From: Rhodocyclales bacterium
Lineage (GTDB): Bacteria; Pseudomonadota; Gammaproteobacteria; Burkholderiales; Rhodocyclaceae
Direction of reading: 5' to 3'
NCBI GenBank assembly: GCA_016214145.1
Contig: JACRPA010000002.1
Span: 310,001 to 374,000, forward strand
Length of the DNA: 64,000 nt
Numbering within the stretch: the stretch's first letter is position 1; every line of letters begins with the position of its first letter. Below, piece after piece: positions 1 to 7,177 of the stretch. The position numbers were made by a program, and so were the translations under genes. The notes under the pieces are model-generated. The model worked only from the letters and a program-made list of their open reading frames with translations. It was not told where the DNA came from and made no database searches.

Positions 1-861
1 AAAGACCTGCTCGATGTCGGTGAGGCCCTTCCACAGGCGGTCGCGCAGCATGCGGATGCGCTCGTTCTCGCTGGCCATCTCCTCGCGCGCCAGGCGGAAG
101 GCCTTGCCCATGCCGACGATCTGGTGCGTCGGCAGGGTGCCGGAGCGCATGCCGCGCTCGTGGCCGCCGCCGTGCATCTGCGCTTCCAGGCGGATGCGCG
201 GCTTGCGCCGCACGTAGAGGGCGCCGATGCCCTTCGGGCCGTAGGTCTTGTGCGCCGAGAAGGACATCAGGTCCACCTTCAGCTTGCCGAGGTCGATCGC
301 CACCTTGCCGGTCGCCTGCGCCGCGTCGACGTGGAAGACGACGCCCTTGGCGCGGCAGATCTCGCCCATCTGCTCGATGGGCTGGATGACGCCGATCTCG
401 TTGTTCACATACATCACCGAGGCGAGGATGGTATCCGGCCGAATGGCCGCCTTGAACTGCTCCAGGTCGACCAGGCCGTTCTCCAGCGGGTCGAGATAGG
501 TCACCTCGAAGCCCTGCCGCTCCAGCTCGCGCGTGGTGTCGAGCACCGCCTTGTGCTCGGTCTTCACCGTGATGAGGTGCTTGCCCTTGCCCTGGTAGAA
601 GAAGGCCGCGCCCTTGATGGCGAGGTTGTTCGATTCGGTCGCGCCGGAGGTCCACACGATCTCCTTCGGGTCGGCGTTGACCAGCGCGGCGACATTCTCG
701 CGCGCGTCCTCGACCGCCTTTTCCGCCTCCCAGCCGTAGGCATGCGAGCGCGAGGCGGGGTTGCCGAATTTTTCGACCAGATAGGGAATCATCTGCTCGG
801 CCACGCGCGGATCGACCGGGGTCGTCGCGGAGTAATCGAGGTAGATGGGAAATTTCAGCAT
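1..861 (-). CDS. iscS: Cysteine desulfurase IscS (3' part outside window)
   Basis: PLP-dependent cysteine desulfurase that takes sulfur from cysteine and passes it as a persulfide to the Fe-S scaffold and other acceptors. The ATG is at 859-861 and 287 codons are visible. The protein begins [20 protein letters not shown], the usual IscS N-terminus. [13 protein letters not shown], the PLP-lysine motif [12 protein letters not shown] and [12 protein letters not shown] follow in order. The C-terminal third, which carries the catalytic cysteine loop in this family, is cut off by the window edge, so completeness cannot be judged. It lies downstream of iscR and the second desulfurase on the same strand, separated by a REP-like repeat, and is probably under IscR control. 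Confidence 0.93.
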   Translation of the reverse strand, partial: MLKFPIYLDYSATTPVDPRVAEQMIPYLVEKFGNPASRSHAYGWEAEKAVEDARENVAALVNADPKEIVWTSGATESNNLAIKGAAFFYQGKGKHLITVKTEHKAVLDTTRELERQGFEVTYLDPLENGLVDLEQFKAAIRPDTILASVMYVNNEIGVIQPIEQMGEICRAKGVVFHVDAAQATGKVAIDLGKLKVDLMSFSAHKTYGPKGIGALYVRRKPRIRLEAQMHGGGHERGMRSGTLPTHQIVGMGKAFRLAREEMASENERIRMLRDRLWKGLTDIEQVF

Positions 862-885
862 TTTTCTCTCCAATCGTTTCATTCC

Positions 886-942
886 GTAGGTCGGGCTTCA
901 GCCCGACAGCAGCGGCCCAAGTCGGGCTGAAGCCCGACCTAC
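886..942. repeat. REP-like palindrome, family A
   Basis: Imperfect inverted repeat whose arms read GTAGGTCGGGCTTCAGCCCGAC and its complement, separated by a short spacer. Related copies lie at 25550-25606, 28395-28462 and 54909-54959, all between genes. It separates the two cysteine desulfurase genes and could form a strong hairpin in their transcript. Confidence 0.85.
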
Positions 943-956
943 ACAAACCTACATTC

Positions 957-2114
957 TCATGCCGCCACCGCGGCCAGCCCTTTCAGTTTTCTTGTCGTCT
1001 CGTCGAGCGCCTGCAAAAAGCGCGCGACATCCTCTTCCGTATTGCCGCGGCCGAGCGAGACGCGCAGCGCGCTCTTCGCCATGCCCGCCTCGACGCCCAT
1101 CGCCAGCAGCGTGTGCGAGGGCTCGGGCGAGACGCTCGAGCAGGCCGAACCGCTCGCCACCGCGTAGCCGGCGCGATCCAGCTGCGCCACCAGGGTCTCG
1201 CCGTCGATGCCCGCCACTGCAAAAAATGTCGTGTTCGGCAGGCGCGGCGCATTGCGGCTGAATATCTGCGTCTCCAGCAGCGCCAGGCCCTGCTCCAGCC
1301 GGCTGCGCAGGTCCGTCAGTCGTGCGGCATCGGCTTCCAGCCGCGCCGTCGCCAGCTCGCAGGCGGCGCCGAAACCGACGATGGCCGCCACGTTCTCCGT
1401 GCCGGAGCGCAGGTTGCGCTCCTGGCCGCCGCCGGAAATCAGCGGCTTCAGCTCCACCCGCTTGTCCAGCACCAGCGCCGCGGCGCCCTGCGGCCCGTAG
1501 ATCTTGTGCGCGGAAACCGTTAGCGCGTTCACGCCGGCGGCGTTCAGCGCGCGAAAGTCGATTTTCACCTTGCCCAGCGCCTGCACCGCGTCGGTGTGGA
1601 ACCAGGCGCGCGCCACCTTCGCCTGCGCCGCCAGGGCGGGGATGTCCTGCAGCACGCCGGTCTCGTTGTTGGCGAGCATCACCGACACCAGCTTCGCCGG
1701 CTTGGACAGCGCCGCGGAAAAGTCAGTCTCCGCAATACGGCCCTCGGCATCCACGGCGATCTCATGCACGTCCCAGCCTAGGCGCTTCAGGTCGGCCGCC
1801 GGCTCGCGTACGCAAGGGTGCTCGATGGCCGACACCGCAATGGTTCCAGGCTTCAGGCAGGCCGCCGCGCCCTTGATGAAAAGATTGTTGGCCTCCGAAC
1901 CGCCGCTGGTGAACACCACCTCGGTCGGATGCGCCCCCACCGCCGCCGCCACCTGCTGGCGCGCCGTGTCGATGGCGGCGCGCGCCGCGCGGCCGTACTC
2001 GTGGCGGCTCGATGCGTTGCCGTAGCGTTCCGTCAGGAACGGCAGCATCGCCTCCAGCACGCGCGCATCGAGCGGCGTGGTGGCGTTGTGGTCGAGGTAG
2101 GCCGGGGCGAACAT
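957..2114 (-). CDS. Second cysteine desulfurase (NifS/IscS-like, class V aminotransferase)
   Basis: A 385-residue PLP-dependent cysteine desulfurase, paralogous to the neighbouring iscS. It starts MFAPAYLDHNATTPLDARVL; the PLP lysine lies in VSAHKIYGPQG and the catalytic cysteine in SGSACSSVSPEPSH, so the active site looks intact. Its length fits group I (IscS/NifS) enzymes. It lies 15 bp downstream of iscR on the same strand, so it is probably cotranscribed and IscR-controlled. Two desulfurases in tandem behind iscR suggest divided labour or redundancy in sulfur supply; selenium delivery to the Sec pathway is possible but unsupported. A copy of the dispersed 22-bp motif lies in the gene at 1719-1740, encoding RIAETDFS. 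Confidence 0.9.
   Translation of the reverse strand: MFAPAYLDHNATTPLDARVLEAMLPFLTERYGNASSRHEYGRAARAAIDTARQQVAAAVGAHPTEVVFTSGGSEANNLFIKGAAACLKPGTIAVSAIEHPCVREPAADLKRLGWDVHEIAVDAEGRIAETDFSAALSKPAKLVSVMLANNETGVLQDIPALAAQAKVARAWFHTDAVQALGKVKIDFRALNAAGVNALTVSAHKIYGPQGAAALVLDKRVELKPLISGGGQERNLRSGTENVAAIVGFGAACELATARLEADAARLTDLRSRLEQGLALLETQIFSRNAPRLPNTTFFAVAGIDGETLVAQLDRAGYAVASGSACSSVSPEPSHTLLAMGVEAGMAKSALRVSLGRGNTEEDVARFLQALDETTRKLKGLAAVAA
1719..1740 (-). repeat. Dispersed 22-bp motif, copy 1
   Basis: On the minus strand CCGTA, seven bases, then exact GACTGACTTT. It lies inside the second cysteine desulfurase gene, read as ..IAETDF.. in that protein. Confidence 0.8.
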
Positions 2115-2129
2115 GGCTCGCGTGTAGTA

Positions 2130-2612
2130 TCAGGCGGACACCACCGCGTTGTCGCGCCGCGAGCCGCGCAGGCGGTCGTCGATCGCCACCGAGGCCGCGA
2201 TGGCCTTGGCCTTCGGCTGGTTCACCAGGTCGTACAGCGACACCGAGGCGAGATACTCGTGCATGCGCTTGTTGAGGTTGGTCCACAAGTCGTGGGTCAT
2301 GCAGCGGTGCTCGTCCTGGCAGTTCTCGCGGCCGCCGCAGTTGGTGGCGTCGAGCGGCTCATCCACCGCCGCGATGATGTCGGCGACGGTCACCTCGTTC
2401 ATGGCGCGCGCCAGGCGATAGCCGCCGCCGGGCCCGCGCACGCTCGCCACGATGCTGTGGCGGCGCAGCTTGCCGAACAGCTGCTCGAGGTAGGACAGGG
2501 AAATCTTCTGGCGCTCGCTGATGCCCGCCAGCGTCACCGGCCCGTTGGCCTGGCGCTGGGCCAGGTCGATCATTGCCGTCACTGCAAACCGGCCTTTAGT
2601 CGTCAGTCTCAT
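2130..2612 (-). CDS. iscR: Fe-S cluster regulator IscR (Rrf2 family)
   Basis: Rrf2-family transcription factor that senses Fe-S cluster status and represses the isc operon. 160 residues, starting MRLTTKGRFAVTAMIDLAQR, with a winged helix covering roughly residues 1-80 (SLSYLEQLFGKLRRHSIVASVRGPGGGYRLA). The three cluster cysteines appear in CGGRENCQDEHRCMTH, the IscR spacing. A GGAGAGGA ribosome-binding site precedes the ATG. It is the first gene of a minus-strand run with two cysteine desulfurases. The upstream DNA holds a near-consensus promoter overlapped by two IscR type 1-like sites, so it probably represses itself as in Escherichia coli. Confidence 0.95.
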   Translation of the reverse strand: MRLTTKGRFAVTAMIDLAQRQANGPVTLAGISERQKISLSYLEQLFGKLRRHSIVASVRGPGGGYRLARAMNEVTVADIIAAVDEPLDATNCGGRENCQDEHRCMTHDLWTNLNKRMHEYLASVSLYDLVNQPKAKAIAASVAIDDRLRGSRRDNAVVSA

Positions 2613-2648
2613 GGTTGGGTCCTCTCCAAAGTGGCGCTGGTGCGCCTA

Positions 2649-2673
2649 ATACCTGAATAATTTAGTCGACTAT
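2649..2673 (-). promoter_or_regulatory. Putative IscR type 1 site, promoter-proximal
   Basis: Read on the minus strand, this 25-bp box fits the E. coli IscR type 1 consensus (ATASYYGACT, then RWWWYAGTCRRSTAT) at all but about one position. It overlaps the -10 hexamer of the iscR promoter, so bound IscR should block RNA polymerase. Confidence 0.72.
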
Positions 2674-2697
2674 ACAAAGCCCGATTAGTTCAGTCAA
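2669..2697 (-). promoter_or_regulatory. iscR sigma70-type promoter
   Basis: On the minus strand TTGACT (2697-2692), a 17-bp spacer and TATAGT (2674-2669) make a close match to a housekeeping promoter, with the iscR ATG about 57 bp beyond the -10. The -35 lies inside one IscR-type box and the -10 abuts the other. Confidence 0.75.
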
Positions 2698-2701
2698 CTA
2701 T
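2677..2701 (-). promoter_or_regulatory. Putative IscR type 1 site, promoter-distal
   Basis: A second 25-bp box starting ATAGTTGACT on the minus strand. The left half matches the type 1 consensus well and the right half is weaker. It includes the -35 hexamer of the iscR promoter and the stop codon of cysE. Confidence 0.6.
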
Positions 2702-3442
2702 TTTGCTCAAGTACTGTGGATCGAATTTATCCGCCGTAGCCAGCTCGTCGGACAAATCCACGCCGGAACGCTCCAGAAGTTTTATCAGGCGTTCTATCCG
2801 TTTATCCGTATCGACCGCATGGTCAAGCAGGCCATGTATTGCCTTGGACAAGGGGTCGTCCTCGTTCAGCGTCACGGCATAGGCCGAGAAGCCCATCTGG
2901 CCGGCCTTGATCTCCCGGTCGATCTCCTTGCGATCCTCGATGATGCGCGCCGGGATGCCCACCGCCGTCGCCCCCGCCGGCACATCGCGCACCACCACGG
3001 CATTGGAGCCGATCCTCGCCTCCTCGCCCAGCGTGATGGGGCCGAGCACCTTGGCGCCGGCGCCGATGACCACGCCGCGCTCCAGCGTCGGATGACGTTT
3101 GCCCTTGCTCCAGGACGTGCCGCCCAGCGTAACGCCGTGATACAGCGTGCAATCGTCGCCGATCACCGCCGTCTCGCCGATCACCACGCCCATGCCGTGG
3201 TCGATGAAGAAGCGGCGGCCGATCGTTGCGCCGGGATGGATCTCGATGCCTGTCATCCACCGCGCGACGTTGGAACCGAGCCGTGCCAGCCATTTCAGGC
3301 CAAGACCCCACAACCAATGGTTGAATCGGTGATAGATCAGCGCGTGCAGGCCCGGATAGCAGGTCAGCACCTCCCAGGTCGTGCGGGCGGCGGGATCACG
3401 GTCAAAAACGCAGGCGATGTCTTCGCGCAGGCGGGCAAACAT
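2690..3442 (-). CDS. cysE: Serine O-acetyltransferase CysE
   Basis: Acetylates serine with acetyl-CoA to O-acetylserine, the carbon precursor of cysteine. 250 residues. The C-terminal half is a left-handed beta-helix of hexapeptide repeats ([53 protein letters not shown]); catalytic His/Asp candidates lie in [11 protein letters not shown]. The ATG at 3442 is chosen over a TTG one codon upstream; GGAG precedes it. Its 3' end overlaps the iscR promoter region, and its own promoter carries a weaker IscR-like half-site. Context links cysteine synthesis with sulfur mobilisation by the adjacent desulfurases. Confidence 0.94.
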   Translation of the reverse strand: MFARLREDIACVFDRDPAARTTWEVLTCYPGLHALIYHRFNHWLWGLGLKWLARLGSNVARWMTGIEIHPGATIGRRFFIDHGMGVVIGETAVIGDDCTLYHGVTLGGTSWSKGKRHPTLERGVVIGAGAKVLGPITLGEEARIGSNAVVVRDVPAGATAVGIPARIIEDRKEIDREIKAGQMGFSAYAVTLNEDDPLSKAIHGLLDHAVDTDKRIERLIKLLERSGVDLSDELATADKFDPQYLSKIVD

Positions 3443-3469
3443 CAATCAGCTCCATCAGAAAACGCTGAA

Positions 3470-3498
3470 ATGATAGAAAACCCCTCGGTTTTAGTCAA
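3470..3498 (-). promoter_or_regulatory. Candidate cysE promoter
   Basis: Minus strand TTGACT (3498-3493), 17-bp spacer, TATCAT (3475-3470), about 28 bp before the cysE ATG. The -35 sits at the end of trmJ. AGTTGACTAAAAC around it resembles the left half of an IscR type 1 box, so cysE may share regulation with iscR; this is inference. Confidence 0.5.
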
Positions 3499-4213
3499 CT
3501 TTATTGCCGGGTTTCATGAAGGTCTTCAGCATGCCGCGCAGCAGGCTGACCTCGTCCTTCTCCAGCCCGACGCGGTCGAACAGGCGGCGCAGGCGCGGCA
3601 TCAGGCGCTTGGGGTGGGCCGGATCGAGGAAGCCGCTCTGCGTGATCGCCGCTTCGAGATGCTCGTAGAAACGGCGGATTTCCTCGAAGCCGGCTGGTTC
3701 CATCTCCGGCGCCGGCGGCGCGCCCGGCGCGATCGCCGCCAGGCGCAGCTCGTAGCACATCACCTGAACCGCTGAGCCGAGGTTGAGCGAGGAATAGTCC
3801 GGGTTGGTCGGGATCATCACCGGCATGGGGCACAGCGCCAGCTCCTCGTTGGAGAGCCCCGCCGTCTCGTTGCCGAAGACCAGCGCCACCGGGCCGTGCG
3901 CGGCGGCGCTGACGATCTCCGGCGCGGCCTCGCGCGCCCACTTCGGCGGCGGCGCCATCTCCCGCTGGCGCGCCGTCATCGCCGCGGCGAGCACCGTGCC
4001 GGCCAGCGCCTGCTCCAGGGACTGGCAGACGACAGCGCCCTCCAGCACGTCGCGCGCATTCGAGGAACGGGCGCGCCCAACGCCGTCGGGATCGGCAACC
4101 GGGTTCACCAGGTACAACTGCGACAGCCCCATCGTCTTCATCGCGCGCGCGACAGCGCCGATGTTGCCGGGGTGGCTGGTATGGGAGAGGACGATGCGGA
4201 TTCGTTCGAGCAC
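3491..4213 (-). CDS. trmJ: tRNA (cytidine/uridine-2'-O-)-methyltransferase TrmJ
   Basis: SPOUT-class methyltransferase expected to 2'-O-methylate nucleotide 32 in the anticodon loop of several tRNAs. 240 residues with a GTG start at 4213. The N-terminus IRIVLSHTSHPGNIGAVARA and the knotted C-terminal motifs LVFGNETAGLSNEEL and MIPTNPDYSSLNLGSAVQVM are the SpoU/TrmH signature in the TrmJ arrangement, and the length fits. It lies upstream of cysE on the same strand and head to head with suhB; this order (suhB/trmJ/cysE/iscR) is common in betaproteobacteria. Confidence 0.9.
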   Translation of the reverse strand: MLERIRIVLSHTSHPGNIGAVARAMKTMGLSQLYLVNPVADPDGVGRARSSNARDVLEGAVVCQSLEQALAGTVLAAAMTARQREMAPPPKWAREAAPEIVSAAAHGPVALVFGNETAGLSNEELALCPMPVMIPTNPDYSSLNLGSAVQVMCYELRLAAIAPGAPPAPEMEPAGFEEIRRFYEHLEAAITQSGFLDPAHPKRLMPRLRRLFDRVGLEKDEVSLLRGMLKTFMKPGNKVD

Positions 4214-4267
4214 GGGATAAGAGTTCAGTTAAAATGCCGCCTTCTTCGCCGGGGCTGACAGGATGCC

Positions 4268-4354
4268 CTTCGATACGCGCTTCGCGCTACTCAGGGCGAA
4301 CGGCAAAATACCCACCGTTCGTGCTGAGTAGGCGGCCCCGCCGCCGTATCGAAG
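4268..4354. repeat. REP-like palindrome, family B
   Basis: A long imperfect palindrome running from CTTCGATACG to CGTATCGAAG, with inner GCTACTCAGGGCGAACGG and its near complement. It occupies most of the trmJ-suhB intergenic space. Related copies lie at 5198-5239 (half element) and 14941-15062. Confidence 0.8.
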
Positions 4355-4396
4355 CACCAGAGAACCCCGGCGCGCTCATTGAACAATCGGACGCCC

Positions 4397-5194
4397 ATGA
4401 ACCCGACACTCAGCATCGCCATCAAGGCCGCGCGCCGCGCCGGCGGCATCATCAACCGCGCCTCGCGCGACGTCGAACAGATCAAGGTCAGCGCCAAGCG
4501 CGACAAGGATTTCGTCACCGAGGTCGACAAGGCCGCCGAGGAGGCCATCATCGGCGTGCTGCACGAGGCGTATCCGAACCATGCGATTCTAGCAGAGGAG
4601 TCCGGCGCCTCCGGCGACTCGGACTACGTCTGGATCATCGACCCGCTCGACGGCACCACCAACTTCATCCACGGCTTCCCGCAGTACGCGGTGTCCATCG
4701 CCCAGGCGCACAAGGGCGTGCTGCAGCATGCCGTCGTCTACGACCCGACCAGGAACGAGCTGTTCACCGCCAGCAAGGGCGGCGGCGCCTACCTCAACGA
4801 GCGGCGCATCCGCGTCTCGAAGCGCGTCAAGCTCAACGAGGTGCTGGTCGGCACCGGCTTCCCCTTCCGCTACTTCGAGCATGTCGACGCCTACCTCGGC
4901 ATCTTCCGCGACATGATGCACAAGACCGCCGGCGTGCGCCGCCCCGGCGCGGCGGCGCTCGACCTCGCCTGGGTCGCCGCCGGCCGCATCGACGGCTTCT
5001 GGGAGCTCGGCCTCTCGCCCTGGGACATGGCGGCCGGCGCGCTGCTCATCACCGAAGCCGGCGGCCTCGTCGGCGACCTCCGCGGCGAACAGAACTTCCT
5101 CGAAACCGGCAACATCGTCGGCGGCAACCCGAAGGTCTTCGTGCAGCTGCTGCAGATCGTCGCGCCGCACCTCGACGCCAGGCTGAAGGCCTAG
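4397..5194 (+). CDS. suhB: Inositol-1-monophosphatase family protein SuhB
   Basis: Mg-dependent inositol monophosphatase family; in E. coli SuhB also joins rRNA transcription antitermination complexes. 265 residues from the ATG at 4397 ([20 protein letters not shown]), preferred over an upstream TTG because it matches the E. coli N-terminus. Metal and substrate motifs: [29 protein letters not shown], and [22 protein letters not shown] near the C-terminus. All catalytic acidic residues appear present. Its intergenic region against trmJ is filled by a REP-like palindrome. The enzyme family is clear; the antitermination role is carried over from E. coli. Confidence 0.93.
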   Translation: MNPTLSIAIKAARRAGGIINRASRDVEQIKVSAKRDKDFVTEVDKAAEEAIIGVLHEAYPNHAILAEESGASGDSDYVWIIDPLDGTTNFIHGFPQYAVSIAQAHKGVLQHAVVYDPTRNELFTASKGGGAYLNERRIRVSKRVKLNEVLVGTGFPFRYFEHVDAYLGIFRDMMHKTAGVRRPGAAALDLAWVAAGRIDGFWELGLSPWDMAAGALLITEAGGLVGDLRGEQNFLETGNIVGGNPKVFVQLLQIVAPHLDARLKA

Positions 5195-5197
5195 CAG

Positions 5198-5289
5198 CCG
5201 TTCGCCCTGAGTAGCCCGCGCAGAGGGCGTATCGAAGGGCCGGGCAACCCCCACCCCGTCACTCCCGCGCAAGCGGGAGTCCAGGGTTC
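5198..5289. repeat. Two REP-like elements after suhB
   Basis: 5198-5239 is a half copy of family B (CCGTTCGCCCTGAGTAG ... GTATCGAAG). 5255-5289 carries ACTCCCGCGCAAGCGGGAGT, a short hairpin family also seen at 11385-11411 as a related form. They may end suhB transcription, but no U-tract follows. Confidence 0.65.
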
Positions 5290-5331
5290 AAATCATCGAA
5301 ACCCTGTTTGCGCAGAACATTTTGTGCATGA

Positions 5332-5361
5332 TTGAAAAATGATTATAGTTTGCTTATAATC
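5332..5361 (+). promoter_or_regulatory. Toxin-antitoxin promoter with embedded palindromic operator
   Basis: TTGAAA (5332-5337), 17-bp spacer and TATAAT (5355-5360), a near-perfect sigma70 promoter. GATTATA (5341-5347) and TATAATC (5355-5361) form an inverted repeat across the spacer and -10, the usual arrangement for autorepression by an antitoxin. The antitoxin ATG is at 5389. Confidence 0.75.
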
Positions 5362-5388
5362 AGTCATTCTCCTGAATCGAGGTACGCC

Positions 5389-5673
5389 ATGTCCACCCTG
5401 CTTGATCGCTCCAACCAGGCCCTTTCCGTCACCGACCTTGTCCGTTCGGCGAAGGAGGTCTTCGAGAGGCTCGAATCCGGCGAGCAGGACAAGTACGTCG
5501 TGATGCGCAACAACGCACCAGCCGCGGTGATGATGCCCGTCGCCGCATATGAAGCCCTGATCGACGAAATCGAAGACCTGCGCATCGAGGCCGTCGCGCG
5601 CGAGCGACTGCAGAGCTTCGACCGCAAGAAAGCCATTCCCCACGCTGAAATGATGAAACGCTTCGCCAAGTAA
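5389..5673 (+). CDS. Type II antitoxin, Phd/YefM or RelB-like
   Basis: A 94-residue antitoxin expected to neutralise the toxin encoded immediately downstream and repress the operon. The N-terminus MSTLLDRSNQALSVTDLVRS, the central EQDKYVVMRNNAPAAVMMPV and AYEALIDEIEDLRIEAVAR follow the Phd/YefM pattern: a DNA-binding N-terminal half, then an acidic helix that wraps the toxin. The ATG at 5389 is preferred because an upstream in-frame extension would run through the -10 region. Its stop overlaps the toxin start as TAATG, so the two genes should be translationally coupled. The strong promoter with an embedded inverted repeat supports autoregulation. Confidence 0.85.
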   Translation: MSTLLDRSNQALSVTDLVRSAKEVFERLESGEQDKYVVMRNNAPAAVMMPVAAYEALIDEIEDLRIEAVARERLQSFDRKKAIPHAEMMKRFAK

Positions 5674-5978
5674 TGGCCTGGAGCGTCATCTATCACCCCG
5701 AAGTCGCCGAAGACCTGACGCTGTTGGGTACTGTCGGCGCCCGCCGAGCCCTCTCGGTGATCGAGGAACGCATCCTTCACGGCGAGCCGGACAAGGCCGG
5801 CAAGCCGTTGCGTGGAATCCTCTCGGGCTGCCGCCGTATCAGGACGGGCAACATCCGGATCGTCTACCGCGTGGACGGCAAGCGCGTCGAGGTGCTTATC
5901 ATCGCGATCGGCGCGCGGCGTGATGACGAGGTCTATCAAGCCGCCGAATCCCGCACCCCTGCCAAATGGACCCGCTGA
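5673..5978 (+). CDS. RelE/ParE-family toxin
   Basis: 101 residues of the RelE/ParE fold: MAWSVIYHPEVAEDLTLLG at the N-terminus, then KPLRGILSGCRRIRTGNIRIVYRVDGKRVEVLIIAIGARRDD, the conserved strand-strand core (R..G..RIVY.....V.VL.I..R). RelE members cleave mRNA in the ribosome, ParE members poison gyrase; the sequence alone does not decide which. The ATG overlaps the antitoxin stop. The C-terminal tail after VYQAAESR is not typical of the fold and runs into the decayed region downstream. Confidence 0.85.
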   Translation: MAWSVIYHPEVAEDLTLLGTVGARRALSVIEERILHGEPDKAGKPLRGILSGCRRIRTGNIRIVYRVDGKRVEVLIIAIGARRDDEVYQAAESRTPAKWTR

Positions 5979-6238
5979 CCCACGGCCTGCTCGGCGCCGT
6001 CGCCGCCAAGTCCGTGCTCGGCCGGCGGCTCGGCCACGCCGGCTGGCTGGTCAGCGGCAAGGGCAAGCAGCTCGACGACCCTCTCATCCTCTACCTGCGG
6101 GACATCCGCGACCTGTCCGAAGTGCGCGCACTGCCCGAAGTGCGCCGCACCGTCCACCCCGGCATTGTCGGAGAGGACGGCAGCCTGTTTCCTGCGGGCA
6201 GCAAAACCGTCTGGCCGGTGGCCTGCGGGCGTCGGTAA
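5966..6238 (+). pseudogene. Decayed locus: YdjM-like metal-dependent hydrolase fragment fused to unknown sequence
   Basis: The frame opens MDPLTHGLLGAVAAKSVLGR, which matches the start of YdjM-type membrane-bound metal-dependent hydrolases, usually about 200-350 residues. Similarity stops after about 25 residues and the frame continues with LDDPLILYLRDIRDLSEVRA, which I do not recognise, ending at residue 90. The following bases (about 6276-6395) in another frame read LDELWQEITGRAEGYRPLPP and look like the tail of a different frame-shifted gene. Best read as a deletion-fused remnant rather than a working gene. It overlaps the toxin 3' end by a few codons. Confidence 0.5.
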
Positions 6239-6559
6239 TCGGTATTTCGCTGAGACCGCGAAAGAAAAATCCCCCTCGACGAACTCTGGCAGGAAATCAC
6301 CGGCCGCGCCGAAGGCTACCGCCCGCTGCCGCCGGCACGGCTCGAAGTCGCACACAGAGACATACTGCAACAGCCCCCCTCCCCGGAAGCCTCGTCCTGC
6401 CCGCCGTCCCACAGGGACTGACTTTTCCCGGCGGTATTTCTTCTTCAGGCGGCAACATTGCCGGCAGGTTCGTCTGAACAGACTAACCAGATGGTATATT
6501 CTAAAAAGTCTGTTTGATTGGCGGCGGTTTCTACGCCTTCTTCGTGTTATTGGTTGCAC
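6239..6559. other. Gene-poor stretch with a frame-shifted coding remnant
   Basis: No intact gene is visible. 6276-6395 retains a coding-like frame without a start. 6404-6425 carries a copy of the dispersed 22-bp motif. From about 6430 composition drops to AT-rich sequence leading to the next small gene, which may include its promoter (TATATTCT near 6494). Confidence 0.5.
6404..6425 (+). repeat. Dispersed 22-bp motif, copy 2
   Basis: CCGTC, seven bases, then exact GACTGACTTT on the plus strand, inside the decayed stretch. One of only two copies in this orientation. Confidence 0.7.
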
Positions 6560-6763
6560 ATGAACACTGCTAAAGACGGTTTCTCAGGCGTCCGTGCTGA
6601 ATACACATGGCTTATCAACCAATTTCCCGGTTATAAGCGAAAGGCACAAAGTCTCGTCGCACGTGGCGAGCGATTGTATGATTTACTCGAGATCGAGACG
6701 CCGGATGGACAAACACGTAAAGTTTACTTTGACGTTACTGAGTTCTTTGGAAAGCTCCAGTAA
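6560..6763 (+). CDS. Small conserved-looking protein of unknown function
   Basis: 67 residues, start ATG at 6560 (MNTAKDGFSGVRAEYTWLIN). I do not recognise the family. It is soluble, mixed charge, with a closing stretch ERLYDLLEIETPDGQTRKVY that looks like a small beta-rich domain. Its stop overlaps the next ATG (TAATG), so it is coupled to the following 99-residue protein. GC content is lower than in flanking core genes, in keeping with an accessory region. Confidence 0.55.
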   Translation: MNTAKDGFSGVRAEYTWLINQFPGYKRKAQSLVARGERLYDLLEIETPDGQTRKVYFDVTEFFGKLQ

Positions 6764-7062
6764 TGCCCACACGTTCAAACCTGCCAGTCCAGTCACACAT
6801 GAGCGCTTCCGACCGCTGGGAAGAATTCAAAGTGTTTTCGAGTCGTGGCCCTGCCGAGGCCTTGCTCGCCCAACTCGGGCTCAATCAAGTTCCCGCCAAG
6901 ATCGAGACCCGTGCTCTGGAAGGTTGCATCGAAATGCAATTTTGTGTCTTGGTTGGTTCTCACTTGGCCCACCGTGCCCGTTGGATAGTGGCCCAGTTAC
7001 CGCCTACCGAAGAGGAACTGGCCTTTCTCGCAACCGGAAAGCTTCCCGGCCAGGACCAATGA
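6763..7062 (+). CDS. Small protein, possible DUF2007-like fold
   Basis: 99 residues, coupled to the preceding gene. The core WEEFKVFSSRGPAEALLAQLG, then PAKIETRALEGCIEMQFCVL and a closing helix resembles the alpha/beta arrangement of DUF2007 putative signal-transducing proteins (helix, strand with xxAxxLxxxGIxA, strand, helix). That assignment is weak. No signal peptide or membrane segment. The pairing with the 67-residue protein suggests the two act together; function unknown. Confidence 0.5.
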   Translation: MPTRSNLPVQSHMSASDRWEEFKVFSSRGPAEALLAQLGLNQVPAKIETRALEGCIEMQFCVLVGSHLAHRARWIVAQLPPTEEELAFLATGKLPGQDQ

Positions 7063-7092
7063 CGCTCAAGTTCGTTCCATTCCCGCCCAACC

Positions 7093-7137
7093 CTGCGGGC
7101 CACCGGCGCTGCGCGATGAAGCAGCGCAGCGCCGGTG
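7093..7137. repeat. Strong hairpin in short intergenic space
   Basis: CACCGGCGCTGCGC, a loop, then GCGCAGCGCCGGTG gives a GC-rich stem between the 99-residue protein and the next lipoprotein gene. No T-run follows, so it may be a REP-like sequence or a weak terminator. Confidence 0.5.
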
Positions 7138-7177
7138 ATTTCAAACATTGGGCCTTCTCATCGAGGAATTCTCACTA

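Noticed and set aside
1312-1335. GACTGACGGAC inside the second desulfurase gene as a motif copy
   Set aside because: Only the first seven core bases match and the CCGTA half is poor; likely chance or a decayed copy.
7093-7137. Hairpin as a factor-independent terminator
   Set aside because: Strong stem but no T-run on either strand.
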